DNA of 45,983 nt from assembly GCA_016124425.1 (NCBI GenBank), contig WGNT01000072.1:1-45983 (forward strand), given 5' to 3'. How positions within the stretch are numbered: the stretch's first letter is position 1; each line of letters opens with the position of its first letter. Positions 36,205-44,492 of this stretch are shown one piece after another. This DNA is from Cytophagales bacterium (GTDB lineage Bacteria > Bacteroidota > Bacteroidia > Cytophagales > Cyclobacteriaceae). A model generated the notes under the pieces. That model saw nothing but the letters and a program-made list of their open reading frames with translations, was not told the DNA's origin and did no database searches. The translations under genes and the position numbers were made by a program.

Positions 36205-37077
36205 ATGTCCTATCTAGATGGAATGTTGCGTGACGATGCGCTGAAAGGAAAAGTCATACTGGTATCCGGCGGGGGAACAGGTTTAGGGAAATCCATGGCT
36301 GCATATTTTTTGACATTAGGAGCCAAAGTTGTAATCAGCAGCCGAAAAATGGATGTGCTGGACAAAGCGGCAGCGGAACTCAAAGCATCCACAAACGGAG
36401 AGGTCCTTCCTTTGGCCTGCGATATCAGAGAAATAGAACAGGTACATGCCATGCTTCGGGACGCCGTTAGCCATTTTGGACAGGTAGACATCGTTGTGAA
36501 TAATGCAGCGGCAAACTTCATAAGTCCCACAGAAAGACTTTCGGCAAATGCCTTTCATACGATTTTGGATATTGTGCTGAAAGGTACGGCCAACATGACG
36601 CTGGCAGTTGGCAAATACTGGATTGAAGCCAAGCTTCCTGGCGTTTTTTTGAATATCGTCACTACTTATGCATTTACGGGATCGGCTTATGTGGTTCCGA
36701 GTGCCGCCGCCAAAGCAGGTGTGTTGGCAATGACACGATCCCTAGCGGTCGAATGGGCCAAATATAAGATCCGGTGCAATGCCATCGCTCCGGGTCCTTT
36801 TCCGACGGAGGGTGCGTGGGCGCGCCTTCTTCCTGGCGATCTCGCGACGAAATTTGATCCTGCAAATAAAGTGCCTTTAGGGAGGGTTGGTGAACATCAG
36901 GAACTGGCGAATTTGGCAGCTTACCTTGTTTCTGATTTCTCCGCCTACATGACCGGTGAAATCATCACCCTGGACGGAGGAGAGTGGCTTAAAGGAGCGG
37001 GTCAATTTAACGGATTCGACGCAGTGCCCGGGCAGCTTTGGGATCAGATGCAGGCAATCAGGGGTAAAAAGCAGTAG
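36205..37077 (+). CDS. 2,4-dienoyl-CoA reductase-type short-chain dehydrogenase
   Basis: The start is placed at the ATG at 36205 (MSYLDGMLRDDALKGKV); the frame is open to 36130, but relatives begin close to MLRDDALKGK. The 290-residue Rossmann protein has the NAD(P) motif SGGGTGLG, NNAAANF, and PSAAAKAGV. As in mammalian DECR1, the usual YxxxK is replaced: the lysine (K195 counted from 36130) is kept and the catalytic tyrosine sits 15 residues earlier (FLNIVTTY, Y180). GPFPTEGAWARL and a C-terminal KGAGQFNGF match the DECR group, which reduces 2,4-dienoyl-CoA in unsaturated fatty-acid beta-oxidation. It is convergent with the next gene, stops adjacent. Confidence 0.87.
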   Translation: MSYLDGMLRDDALKGKVILVSGGGTGLGKSMAAYFLTLGAKVVISSRKMDVLDKAAAELKASTNGEVLPLACDIREIEQVHAMLRDAVSHFGQVDIVVNNAAANFISPTERLSANAFHTILDIVLKGTANMTLAVGKYWIEAKLPGVFLNIVTTYAFTGSAYVVPSAAAKAGVLAMTRSLAVEWAKYKIRCNAIAPGPFPTEGAWARLLPGDLATKFDPANKVPLGRVGEHQELANLAAYLVSDFSAYMTGEIITLDGGEWLKGAGQFNGFDAVPGQLWDQMQAIRGKKQ

Positions 37078-37611
37078 TTATTGAATGACTTCCGGATCTT
37101 CTTTAAAAACAGACGGAGATTTATAGGGAATTGTGAGGCTGTTGTCCCAGGATGGAAGAACCTTCTGCACATTTCTTTCGTCGATGGAAGTAGTCTCTAT
37201 AAAATACCAGTTCTGTCGATTTCCCGTGCCGACAGCTATGACGGTAGCAGGTGTAATAAGCAGTCCGCCAGGGACTTTCAAAGTAATGACGATGGGTACC
37301 AGTGCATGAACTTCATCGTTTACCTGCGAAAACACGATAGGATCTTTGATTTCTAGGGATCTTATGTATTGCCCTTTTTCTTGCCGGGTTTGGTGAATTT
37401 GGCGAAGTATTTTTTTCATCGCTTCAGGTCCACCTGCCTTTTCTATCAGTGCAGGATAGGTGAAATCCAACAGGATGTCCTGATCCCCATGCACCTGCGC
37501 AAAGGCATAGATTTGACCCGCCATTTTTATCTCATCTATGACTTGGGCTTGGACCAATCTTGCTGGCCAAATCAATAAACTACAAAGAAAGATTGTTTTC
37601 AGAATCATCAC
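37078..37611 (-). CDS. Secreted protein of unknown function
   Basis: A 177-residue exported protein: the signal peptide runs to about residue 23 (LVQAQ). The mature part has a helix-rich start (EIKMAGQIYAFAQVHGDQDILLDFTYPALIEKAGGPEAMKKIL region) followed by beta strands (HALVPIVITLKVPGG, TPATVIAVG, NWYFIETT), an order suggestive of an NTF2-like cone fold. No catalytic motif is evident. Its stop codon directly abuts that of the reductase on the other strand, leaving no space for a terminator. Confidence 0.72.
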   Translation of the reverse strand: MMILKTIFLCSLLIWPARLVQAQVIDEIKMAGQIYAFAQVHGDQDILLDFTYPALIEKAGGPEAMKKILRQIHQTRQEKGQYIRSLEIKDPIVFSQVNDEVHALVPIVITLKVPGGLLITPATVIAVGTGNRQNWYFIETTSIDERNVQKVLPSWDNSLTIPYKSPSVFKEDPEVIQ

Positions 37612-37693
37612 CGGAGCCTGTCTAAGTGGCTAAAATAGCGATTTTTCCCTAATCTTTACATGGCTTCCCTTTTTTTCAACAAGAAGTCTGGAG

Positions 37694-38656
37694 CTACATC
37701 ATAGCTGACAGCGCGTAGTAGATTGGGAGGCCCAAGGTAATATTCACCGGGAAGGTGATTGCCAAGGCCATAGGAAGGTATATACCGGGATTCGCGTTCG
37801 GAAGCGCAATTTTAACCGCAGCCGGCACGGCGATGTAGGAGGCACTAGCAGCTAGGACGGCAAACATAAACCGATCGCCTGGATTGTCACTTACGGCCTG
37901 ACTGGCCAACGCCACCCAGCAACCGTTGAACAATGGCATCAATACGGCGAAGGCAGTCACAAAGTAGCCATTTTGAAAAAAATCCTTGAGCTTTTTGCCG
38001 CTGCTTATTCCCATATCGAGCAGAAAGATGGCCAAAAAGCCCTTGAAGATATCCGTTGTAAAGGGTTTGATCCCTTCGGCCTGCTCGTCGCTAGCCAGAA
38101 TTCCGATGATCAAGCTGCCCAGAATCAGGACTACACTGCCGTTTGTTAGTGCATGTGAAAGCGTGTGACGGAGTTTTGGTGCACCCTCGTTGCTTTGCAT
38201 ATGCATCTTTACGAGTAATACGCCAACAACGATGGCCGGCACTTCCATAAAGGCCATAATCGCCACCATATGGCCACTGAAAGGAATTTGTTGTATGTCG
38301 AGAAAGCTGACCGCTGTCACGAACGTCACGGCGCTTACTGAGCCATAAGCTGCGGCAATAGCCCCAGCATTGTCTATGCTCAACTTCCTTTTGAGTAAGT
38401 AAAAGGAAAACAGGGGGATAAAGGCCGCAATAAAAAGGCCGAAAAAGACAGCCCATACAATTTCCAGACTAAACTGACTGTGTGCTAGTTCCTGTCCGCC
38501 TTTAAAGCCGATGGAAAAAAGCAGGTAAAGGGAAATAAACTTGGATGAATTTGCAGGGATACACAGATCACTTTTCATCTGTACCGCAAGAATTCCCAAG
38601 ACGAAGAATAAAAAGGCGGGATTGGTAAGGTTGTCTACCAATAAATCTAAACTCAT
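37694..38656 (-). CDS. sbtA: SbtA-type sodium-dependent bicarbonate permease
   Basis: A 320-residue inner-membrane protein with about 10 hydrophobic helices. The opening LLVDNLTNPAFLFFVLGILA, SKFISLYLLFSIGFKGGQEL, and the later LDMGISSGKKL and AASASYIAVPAAVKIALP segments are typical of the SbtA superfamily (DUF897), known in cyanobacteria as a high-affinity Na+/HCO3- symporter. Here it sits in a probable heterotroph, so bicarbonate for carboxylases is a plausible use. Its ATG overlaps the stop of the upstream carbonic-anhydrase-like gene by 4 nt, so the two are made together. Confidence 0.9.
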   Translation of the reverse strand: MSLDLLVDNLTNPAFLFFVLGILAVQMKSDLCIPANSSKFISLYLLFSIGFKGGQELAHSQFSLEIVWAVFFGLFIAAFIPLFSFYLLKRKLSIDNAGAIAAAYGSVSAVTFVTAVSFLDIQQIPFSGHMVAIMAFMEVPAIVVGVLLVKMHMQSNEGAPKLRHTLSHALTNGSVVLILGSLIIGILASDEQAEGIKPFTTDIFKGFLAIFLLDMGISSGKKLKDFFQNGYFVTAFAVLMPLFNGCWVALASQAVSDNPGDRFMFAVLAASASYIAVPAAVKIALPNANPGIYLPMALAITFPVNITLGLPIYYALSAMM

Positions 38657-39171
38657 GATAGTAAAATAGGTTTTTTGGTCGTGACATTTGCTTTTGTGTC
38701 AACCAACATGCCGCTTAGGAGAACACCTTGCTCCCGGATTATTGTTCCCAGCAAGCTATGCTGTTTTATCAAGTTAAGCTGAAAATTGATGTGGCACTTG
38801 GCAAGTCTTGCGGCTTTTTTCCTCAGGTTATCGGTACTGTTGATATCGAAAAAATGGTCTATCCATAACATTCTAAAATGCTCTTCCGCATAGGTTCCAT
38901 ACCCAGGCTTACCCTGTATGATCGTTTGAAGAAAGCGGCATTGAATATCCTGAGCAATGGTAAGTCTCCTAATATCCCGGCGTTTTAGAAATTCCCCAAA
39001 TTCCTCTACAAAAGAATAATCGCTCAGTCTCATTACTCCTCCAAGCGAAGTAAGAAAATACGTGTTTCCGTTGTATTGCTTTCGTATTTCTGACTCTATA
39101 CTTCCAGCAGGACAAATAATAAAAAGGCTGTTTGATTGGTTATCCATTTGTGCGTTTTTTTCCCTCGCCAT
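38653..39171 (-). CDS. Beta-carbonic-anhydrase-like protein with altered active site, coupled to SbtA
   Basis: A 172-residue soluble protein (ATG at 39171; MDNQSN at 39147 is an alternative). By eye it lines up along its length with beta-carbonic anhydrases: LFIICPAGS for the IGCSDSR strand, TYFLTSLGGVMRLSD for the following strand, FGEFLKRRDIRRLTIAQDIQC for the helix leading to GHxxCG, and FQLNLIKQHSLLGTIIREQGVLLSGMLVD for the C-terminal strand. Of the three zinc ligands two cysteines (C20, C78) are kept, the histidine is Asp75, and the Asp-Arg dyad is lost. It may be an inactive relative that regulates or assists SbtA. The resemblance is weak at sequence level. Confidence 0.6.
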   Translation of the reverse strand: MAREKNAQMDNQSNSLFIICPAGSIESEIRKQYNGNTYFLTSLGGVMRLSDYSFVEEFGEFLKRRDIRRLTIAQDIQCRFLQTIIQGKPGYGTYAEEHFRMLWIDHFFDINSTDNLRKKAARLAKCHINFQLNLIKQHSLLGTIIREQGVLLSGMLVDTKANVTTKKPILLS

Positions 39172-39220
39172 TTTTGGGGTGCGTTTCTACCCTTGTTTTT
39201 TATTTCGGCTGTAAAATTGG

Positions 39221-39232
39221 GAATTCGAATTC
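39221..39232. promoter_or_regulatory. 12-bp palindrome upstream of the SbtA unit
   Basis: GAATTCGAATTC is a perfect 12-bp palindrome 50 nt before the carbonic-anhydrase-like gene. It could be an operator for this unit, though no companion site was seen and a chance match in AT-rich DNA is possible. Confidence 0.25.
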
Positions 39233-39426
39233 ATTAATTTTTATTTATTGTACTAATGAAAAAGATAAAAATGATTAATGAATACCCCTACTTTAATATC
39301 GGTGCAGAATACATCGGTATAGGATTTCCGAAAGTAGGCAGAAAAATTAGCGAAGCATAGACTCAGGATAGCTTGGTTTTGTAGCTAAAGGTTTCTCAAA
39401 ATCAAGGAGGATTTGGAAAGCCTTCC

Positions 39427-40620
39427 CTAATACATAAACCCAAACAACCATAAAGGAATCCGCTTCGCATTTCCATATTCAATATCATCCGCGGCGATAA
39501 AACTGTTTTTGACTCCCTGAATCTGTTCGGAGCTTTTATTTTTTCCGCCTATTTCAAAGATATACTTTCCATCAATCCTGAAATCCCCATCCTTTACATA
39601 TTCAACCGTGTGGTCATGTGAGACTTGGTTGATAAAGAATGTCTCCCGCAAGTTTCCCAAGTCTGCGTTTTTTGGGGTGAAGGCAAACTGGAAATTGGTG
39701 TTTTCCAGGTAGATCTTTTCCGGTTTCTGCATCTGCGTGATGCCTTTGATATCCTTGTAGAGGTTTTTGGTCAAATGCGCCTCTTGTAGGAAAAAGAGGT
39801 AGCTTATCAAGGTGTTGCGATTGATACCAATACGTTCGGCAAGCTTGGTCACATTGGGAACAAATGGTACAGACTCTGAAATAATATGCAATAAATGCTT
39901 CAACTTGGGGACGTATGAGATGTCCACGCTTCGAAGCAGGGGAAGTTCGATCTCTAAGGTCATATTAACCACTTCCTCCAGCCGCTGATGGTACAGCGTA
40001 GGCACCTCCTGAAAGAATGGGAAGTACCCATAATTCAGGTAAGCTCCGAAATGTGCCAAGGGCTTTACTTTTTGAAGAACCTCTCTTGATATGGAAACGT
40101 GATTTTCTACTATTTCTTCCAAGCTTATTATAGGAAATTCATGTCCGGTCGTAATTGCCAAAAACTCCCGAAAGGACAATCCCTGCATGGAATAAATCAC
40201 CGCCCTTCGGCTGAGGTCGGCTCTGGCATTTAGGATTTCCAACATGGAGGAACCCGTGAATACAACTTTCAACTCCGGGAAATCATCGTAGATATTTTTA
40301 ATTTCAATGGACCAGTTTGGGTACTTGTGTACCTCGTCCAGAAAGAGGTATTTGCCGCCTCTTTTTGCAAAATCATCCACCAAATCCACTAGGTTGTTTT
40401 GTGCAAACCAGATATTGTCCAAACTCACATATAAGGTGCTGTGGTCTATAGGTAGGTTTTTCTTGATGTATTGCAGGAGAAGGGTAGTCTTGCCAACTCC
40501 CCTAGGACCTTTGATGCCAATTAACCTAGCCTCCCAGCTAATCTTGTCAATTATGCTTCTGATAAAGGTTAAAGAGGTGGCGTCTATTTTTTTCAGAAAT
40601 CGTTCATCGATGGATTCCAT
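39427..40620 (-). CDS. DUF4143-type AAA ATPase
   Basis: The start is the ATG at 40620 (MESIDERFLKKI); an upstream TTG at 40644 lies inside an operator and is unlikely. The 397-residue protein has Walker A GPRGVGKT (38-45), Walker B KYLFLDEVHKYP (90-101) and sensor VVFTGSSM. The middle carries a winged-helix-like part (AERIGINRNTLISYLFFLQEAHL), and the C-terminal DUF4143 portion has a nuclease-like FEIGGKNKSSEQI strand. Such ATPases are common and variable in Bacteroidota; the role is unknown. Transcription is from 40642-40671 with three palindromes around it. Confidence 0.9.
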   Translation of the reverse strand: MESIDERFLKKIDATSLTFIRSIIDKISWEARLIGIKGPRGVGKTTLLLQYIKKNLPIDHSTLYVSLDNIWFAQNNLVDLVDDFAKRGGKYLFLDEVHKYPNWSIEIKNIYDDFPELKVVFTGSSMLEILNARADLSRRAVIYSMQGLSFREFLAITTGHEFPIISLEEIVENHVSISREVLQKVKPLAHFGAYLNYGYFPFFQEVPTLYHQRLEEVVNMTLEIELPLLRSVDISYVPKLKHLLHIISESVPFVPNVTKLAERIGINRNTLISYLFFLQEAHLTKNLYKDIKGITQMQKPEKIYLENTNFQFAFTPKNADLGNLRETFFINQVSHDHTVEYVKDGDFRIDGKYIFEIGGKNKSSEQIQGVKNSFIAADDIEYGNAKRIPLWLFGFMY

Positions 40621-40625
40621 GGTGT

Positions 40626-40643
40626 TGCTTATTTGATTAAGCA
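40626..40643. promoter_or_regulatory. Operator 1 of the DUF4143 gene
   Basis: TGCTTATTTGATTAAGCA, extendable to TTGCTTA/TAAGCAA arms, is a near-perfect palindrome immediately downstream of the -7 box and just before the ATG at 40620, so it covers the expected transcription start. Two relatives lie upstream. Confidence 0.62.
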
Positions 40644-40671
40644 AAAATAATGTGTTTTATTTATTTCACAA
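40642..40671 (-). promoter_or_regulatory. Bacteroidota-type promoter of the DUF4143 gene
   Basis: On the minus strand TTG (40671-40669), 19 nt, then TATTTTTG (40649-40642), an exact match to TTG-N17-23-TAnnTTTG. It overlaps operator 1 by 2 nt. Confidence 0.65.
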
Positions 40672-40689
40672 AGTATTTATCTATAAAAA

Positions 40690-40707
40690 TGCTTATTATG
40701 ATAAGCA
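40690..40707. promoter_or_regulatory. Operator 2 of the DUF4143 gene
   Basis: TGCTTATTATGATAAGCA, palindrome with 7-bp arms TGCTTAT/ATAAGCA. It starts 64 bp from operator 1. Confidence 0.58.
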
Positions 40708-40721
40708 AAATAAATATAAAT

Positions 40722-40739
40722 TGTCTATTATGGTAAGCA
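40722..40739. promoter_or_regulatory. Operator 3 of the DUF4143 gene
   Basis: TGTCTATTATGGTAAGCA, a degenerate copy of operator 2 (one arm preserved), 32 bp further upstream. Spacings of 64 and 32 bp keep all three on about the same face of the helix. Confidence 0.5.
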
Positions 40740-41106
40740 AATATTAATTAGATAATTAGTTAAAACTGGCTACTAGCTGTGGAGGGGATTTTACATGGAG
40801 TGGCTGAAAACAACTAATAGAAATGAGGGATAATACCATGCAAGGTCGAAATAGAAGATATCGGTCGGTAGTGTGGAGGTAAGCAGAAGTGGGACATTTG
40901 TCGGCTGTACACCGAGCACAAGACATCTTTCGTCAATACCAAATTTATTAGGTTGAGAAATTTACAAATTCTTGTAAAAGAATAATTTATTGCTGCATTT
41001 AAAGAATTAATTCAATTTTAATCGGATGAAAAATCATATAAAAATAATTATATCAAAACATATTTGTATTTGTAAAAAAAAGATTAATTTTCTAAAAATT
41101 ATTTAA
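40740..41106. other. Intergenic region between the DUF4143 gene and the A/B array
   Basis: 40740-40907 shows nothing recognisable. From 40908 the duplicated leader of gene A1 begins. Within it TTACAA-ATTC-TTGTAA (40962-40977) is a perfect inverted repeat; in the second leader copy one arm has changed by one base. The last 100 nt before A1 are very AT-rich. No exact TAnnTTTG with a matching TTG was found; CATATTTG near 41058 is one mismatch away. Confidence 0.5.
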
Positions 41107-41349
41107 ATGAAAAAATTTTTATCAGCCCTTATTTTTATGGGGCTCAGTATGGTTTCCAGTTTTGGGCAGGAGCAACCTCGTTCTGAGGGGCCTCCTGATG
41201 TTACCGGAAGCAGCGGATACAGCGTAGGTATCAACACCCAATTTATGTTGGATGGGCTTTTTGACCAAAATACAATGACCCCATTGGAACTGATGGTGCG
41301 GAAGCGGACAAAAGCGGATCAAGCCATGCGGGCTAGATTAGGGGGAATG
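40908..41349 (+). repeat. Direct repeat, copy 1: leader plus 5' end of gene A1
   Basis: Aligned by eye with 44681-45120. The noncoding 200 nt differ by about 7 substitutions and one 2-nt gap; the first 70 codons by about 11 substitutions, mostly at single sites. Identity falls off abruptly around codon 70-81 of the A genes. Confidence 0.9.
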
Positions 41350-41823
41350 GCTACCCATAGTAACCGCATTAATGCCGAGGAGCAATTGGAAAGCCGTCAG
41401 ACAAACTGGAACGCAGCAATAGGCTATGAGTGGCATGAAAGTCTGGGGAAGAAATTTGGATTTTATTATGGGGTTGATGTAGAAGCTGTAATTGGAAATG
41501 AAAAGAAAACTCTAAGGAGAAAGACTTTTGACACACCGATTGGCGACCTGAATTCAGTTCTTAATGATAAAATAAGGGAGCAAACGTACAGTATTAAACC
41601 GTTAGTAGGCGTAACTTATCATCTAACCAGAAGTCTGTATGCCTCTGCGGAGCTTAGGCTTAAATTTGCATATAGGCAGAATAAGAGAAACAATTATTGG
41701 TTTCACTCCACATCTGATGCCCCATCCGATTTTTTTTCTGGTTCTTACACCATAATTAATAATTACCAATTTGACTTCAGTCTTATGCCACTTGCAAATA
41801 TTTTTATCCACCTTAAACTATAA
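41107..41823 (+). CDS. Type A secreted barrel-like protein A1
   Basis: A 238-residue protein with a signal peptide (MKKFLSALIFMGLSMVSSFG, cleavage near GQEQ). The conserved part contains GYSVGINTQFMLDGLFD and PLELMVRKRTK. The rest alternates polar and hydrophobic/aromatic residues (AAIGYEWHE, FGFYYGVDVEA, YSIKPLVGVTYHLT, LYASAELRLKFAY) and ends NIFIHLKL, as expected for a small 8-stranded outer-membrane barrel. No family is recognised. Residues 1-69 match A3 at 64 positions; beyond that the two differ strongly. B1 starts 4 nt after its stop codon, so A1 and B1 are one operon. Confidence 0.75.
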   Translation: MKKFLSALIFMGLSMVSSFGQEQPRSEGPPDVTGSSGYSVGINTQFMLDGLFDQNTMTPLELMVRKRTKADQAMRARLGGMATHSNRINAEEQLESRQTNWNAAIGYEWHESLGKKFGFYYGVDVEAVIGNEKKTLRRKTFDTPIGDLNSVLNDKIREQTYSIKPLVGVTYHLTRSLYASAELRLKFAYRQNKRNNYWFHSTSDAPSDFFSGSYTIINNYQFDFSLMPLANIFIHLKL

Positions 41824-41827
41824 AAAA

Positions 41828-43695
41828 ATGAAACCGCTAAAATTATCTCTAATTTTATTTTTTTTGATGTTGTCGCACCGGGCTTTTTCTCAACTCGTTA
41901 TTTCAGGGGACAGAGTAGATGTTTGTCCAGGAGAATCTATTCTATATCAAACTCCTTTATCATTATCTCCAGCGTGTACTTATAGATGGACGGTTACAAA
42001 CGGAGTTTTTGCCGCTAATAACAGTTTTTCTATAGAAGGGTTTGAGATGCAGAATGTGGAGGTAATATGGAATAATGTATACGCAACGTCGAATTCTTCT
42101 GCCCCAACTGGTACCCTAATAGTTGAAAGGGTAGGTTGTACAACAAATGTTACAGGTGATCCTATAAGTCATACCTATGGAAATATAATAATTAAAACTT
42201 TGAATAATGTCACTCCAGGAATTATTAGTGGTCAAACTTCTGTTAATCAGGGTATTACTGGAGATATAAGTTATTCCATTCAGAAGGTTCGTTTCCCTAA
42301 TACAGGACCAAACAGCCCCGATCCTGGAGAAAGGTTTGCGACAAACTACCAATGGGTTCTACCAACTTGCTGGAAAATAGGGACTATAACCAGTGATGGC
42401 ACCACTCCCATTACTGGACAAAGCAACTCAATTGCGGCGACACCACATGCCTGTAATGGAAACAATGCTAAGATAAGGGTGCGTGCTTTTAGTAATTGCG
42501 GAAGCGGTTATACCAGTAATTGGAGAGAGATTACAATCTCTAGGCCTTTACCCACGCTGTCCTTTTCCGCACCTCCTCCCGCTTCTGTTGTTTGCGGAAA
42601 TACGACACCAATAACAGTAACAGTGACGCCGGTGCCCGGTGCCACAAGCTATACGTGGACTAAACCCAGTGGTTGGGGAGGTACCAGCACCACCAATTCG
42701 ATCACATTAACTCCCAACGGGTCGGCAGCAGGAGATGTCACGGTTCGGGCAAATCTTTGTTCCACCCAAACCGCAGTTTTGAGCAGCACTATAACACTGG
42801 GCCTTTTTAATCCCTCCAACCCACCTACGGTCTCCGGAGTTGATTTACTATGCACTACAAATTCTTCGTTCACGATCCAGAACCTACCAGCAGGCGCTAC
42901 CGCTACCTGGGCTGTAAGTCCGACAAGTCTTTTTGGAGGGTCTTTAACTGGAAGTGGAACATCAGCACAAGTATAAGGGCATTAAATAATTTCAGCACTA
43001 GTGGTCTGGGTAAAATCACATTTACAATCAATACAACTTGTGGTTCTTTTCAAATCGAAAGGCAAATGTGGGTAGGTGTACCAACGGACAATAGTAGTAT
43101 TTTGCTTGTTCAACCAAATTACACCCCCATATGTACAAACGAATCTACTTATTTTAACGCTTTTTATAATAATTATGTCGCAGGTAATTCTGAAAGTAAT
43201 ATCACCTATTATGATTGGATACCTCCTATTACAGGTTGTTACTCAGTTGGAAACAAAAACCAAGTCCTTATTTGCAACTTTGATTCGGATGGATATTACA
43301 CGTTTAGGGTAAGGGCTCAGAACGCATGCGGATACGGTGGCTGGCGCTGGGTATATCCTTTTGTAACTAGCTGTTATTATTTTGCAGTAAACATAAATCC
43401 AAATCCTGCTGATGACTTTATCCGTATCGAATTGGTAGAGACACCTGTAGAGAGAAATGTGGCGAACCTTGATGATAACTCTATGGAGCAAGTCAGCACA
43501 AAAAATTCTGAGCTTAGTTTCATTAATTTGGATTATGAGATAAAAATTTATGATACCGGTGGATATTTGATGAAATCTATAAAATCAAAAGAGATAAATC
43601 AAGAAATGGATGTAAGCGGCCTGAAGCCTGGACGGTATTTCGTTCATATTGAACATCCCGATGGCGTTGTTAAAAGACAGATTTTAATTAATTAA
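41828..43695 (+). pseudogene. Type B T9SS-secreted Ig/PKD-like protein B1, frameshifted
   Basis: The 5' part (382 codons from the ATG at 41828) ends at a TAA at 42974-42976. The 3' part continues in another frame through 43695. Removing one TA of GTATAAGG (42974-42975) restores one 621-residue protein. Order: signal peptide (1-21), an Ig/PKD-like module from CPGESILYQ, YRWTVTNGVF and VIWNNVYA, a second PKD_6-like module at about 250-330 (VTPVPGATSYTWTKPSGWGG), a third module across the break, and a C-terminal type A sorting domain: NINPNPADDFIRIEL, YEIKIYDTGGYLMKSI, DVSGLKPGRYFVHIEH. It would be exported by T9SS and held at the surface. A sequencing error is an alternative to mutation. Confidence 0.8.
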
Positions 43696-43707
43696 GGTTA
43701 AAGGTTT

Positions 43708-43738
43708 AAGGGGTTGCGAATTTGTTCGTAACCCTTTT
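43708..43738 (+). terminator. Hairpin between B1 and A2, terminator or attenuator
   Basis: Left arm AAGGGGTTGCGAA (43708-43720), loop TTTG, right arm TTCGTAACCCTTTT; 13 pairs with two G-U. Only four T follow, so termination may be partial. A2 begins 26 nt after it, leaving no space for a promoter. Confidence 0.6.
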
Positions 43739-43763
43739 AATAATCTTTCGATTTCAAATCTAT

Positions 43764-44492
43764 ATGAGAATAAGTTTAACTGCGTTTTTCTGTTATTTTC
43801 TGATCTCCTCCGTTGGATTTCCCCAAACCAACGCTAGGCAATTACCTTTGGAATCAGATTCTGCACCAATGGGTAGGTTTGAGTTGGGCGTTAATACCTA
43901 TTTTGCCATTGACCGTCTTTTTGATCCCTCCGTAAGAGCCCCTATTGAGTTGCTTATCCGCAAACGAATGAAGCAACAAGGCCAAATGCTTCGGTTTAGG
44001 GTGTATGGAGATTTACAGCGGTTGAGAAGTGCGGGTATCACAATAGTCGACTTAAGCCAAAATAGTATATACGGTGTTTCACTGGGTTACGAGTGGCTAA
44101 AGCCCATTAATCAACGATGGGTTGGCTATTATGGGGTGGAGCTGGAGGGCAGTCAGAATCGCAGCTTCGAAACCAATACCAGAGATGGCTATGACCCCGA
44201 GGCGGATCCGATTACATTTTGGGAGAAAACACACAGTTACCTGCATACCGATAGAATTGCGCTATCCCCATTGGTCGGTATACGGATCTCGCTTTCCAAA
44301 AGGCTGCTTTTGAGTACAGAATTCCGGTTGGCGAATTATATGGCATGGACCAAATCCGGGGAGGAATACTCTACCAAACCGATGGAAAGTAATGAGGACT
44401 ATCAAATTCAGACCGGGTCGGAGGAATCCATTAACGAACGGGGAATTCGTTTTCGACCTTACACGGGTATTTTCTTAAACTACCGGTTCTAA
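43764..44492 (+). CDS. Type A secreted barrel-like protein A2, divergent
   Basis: The start is set at the ATG at 43764 (MRISLTAFFCYFLISSVGFP) because it yields a signal peptide; the frame to 43722 begins inside the hairpin. The 242-residue product is a distant paralogue of A1 and A3: GVNTYFAIDRLFD and PIELLIRKRMK are the shared motif, then GVSLGYEWLKPINQRWVGYYGVELEG and a barrel-like end PYTGIFLNYRF. It does not carry the duplicated leader and is followed by no type B gene but by A3's leader. Its G+C content is nearer to the core genes than to B1. Confidence 0.75.
   Translation: MRISLTAFFCYFLISSVGFPQTNARQLPLESDSAPMGRFELGVNTYFAIDRLFDPSVRAPIELLIRKRMKQQGQMLRFRVYGDLQRLRSAGITIVDLSQNSIYGVSLGYEWLKPINQRWVGYYGVELEGSQNRSFETNTRDGYDPEADPITFWEKTHSYLHTDRIALSPLVGIRISLSKRLLLSTEFRLANYMAWTKSGEEYSTKPMESNEDYQIQTGSEESINERGIRFRPYTGIFLNYRF

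Noticed and set aside
39256-39360. 34-codon plus-strand ORF beginning MKKIKMINEYPYFNIG
   Set aside because: No signal peptide, hydrophobic segment, promoter or coupled gene; length is within chance for AT-rich DNA.
42971-42980. Programmed frameshift in B1
   Set aside because: No slippery heptamer, Shine-Dalgarno-like stimulator or downstream pseudoknot was seen at GTATAAGG; a TA duplication explains it more simply.
42850-43695. Separate gene starting at the ATG at 42850
   Set aside because: Its first 41 codons overlap B1 in another frame and are not fold-like, while the part after 42976 continues B1's domain structure to the sorting tail. It is the 3' half of B1.
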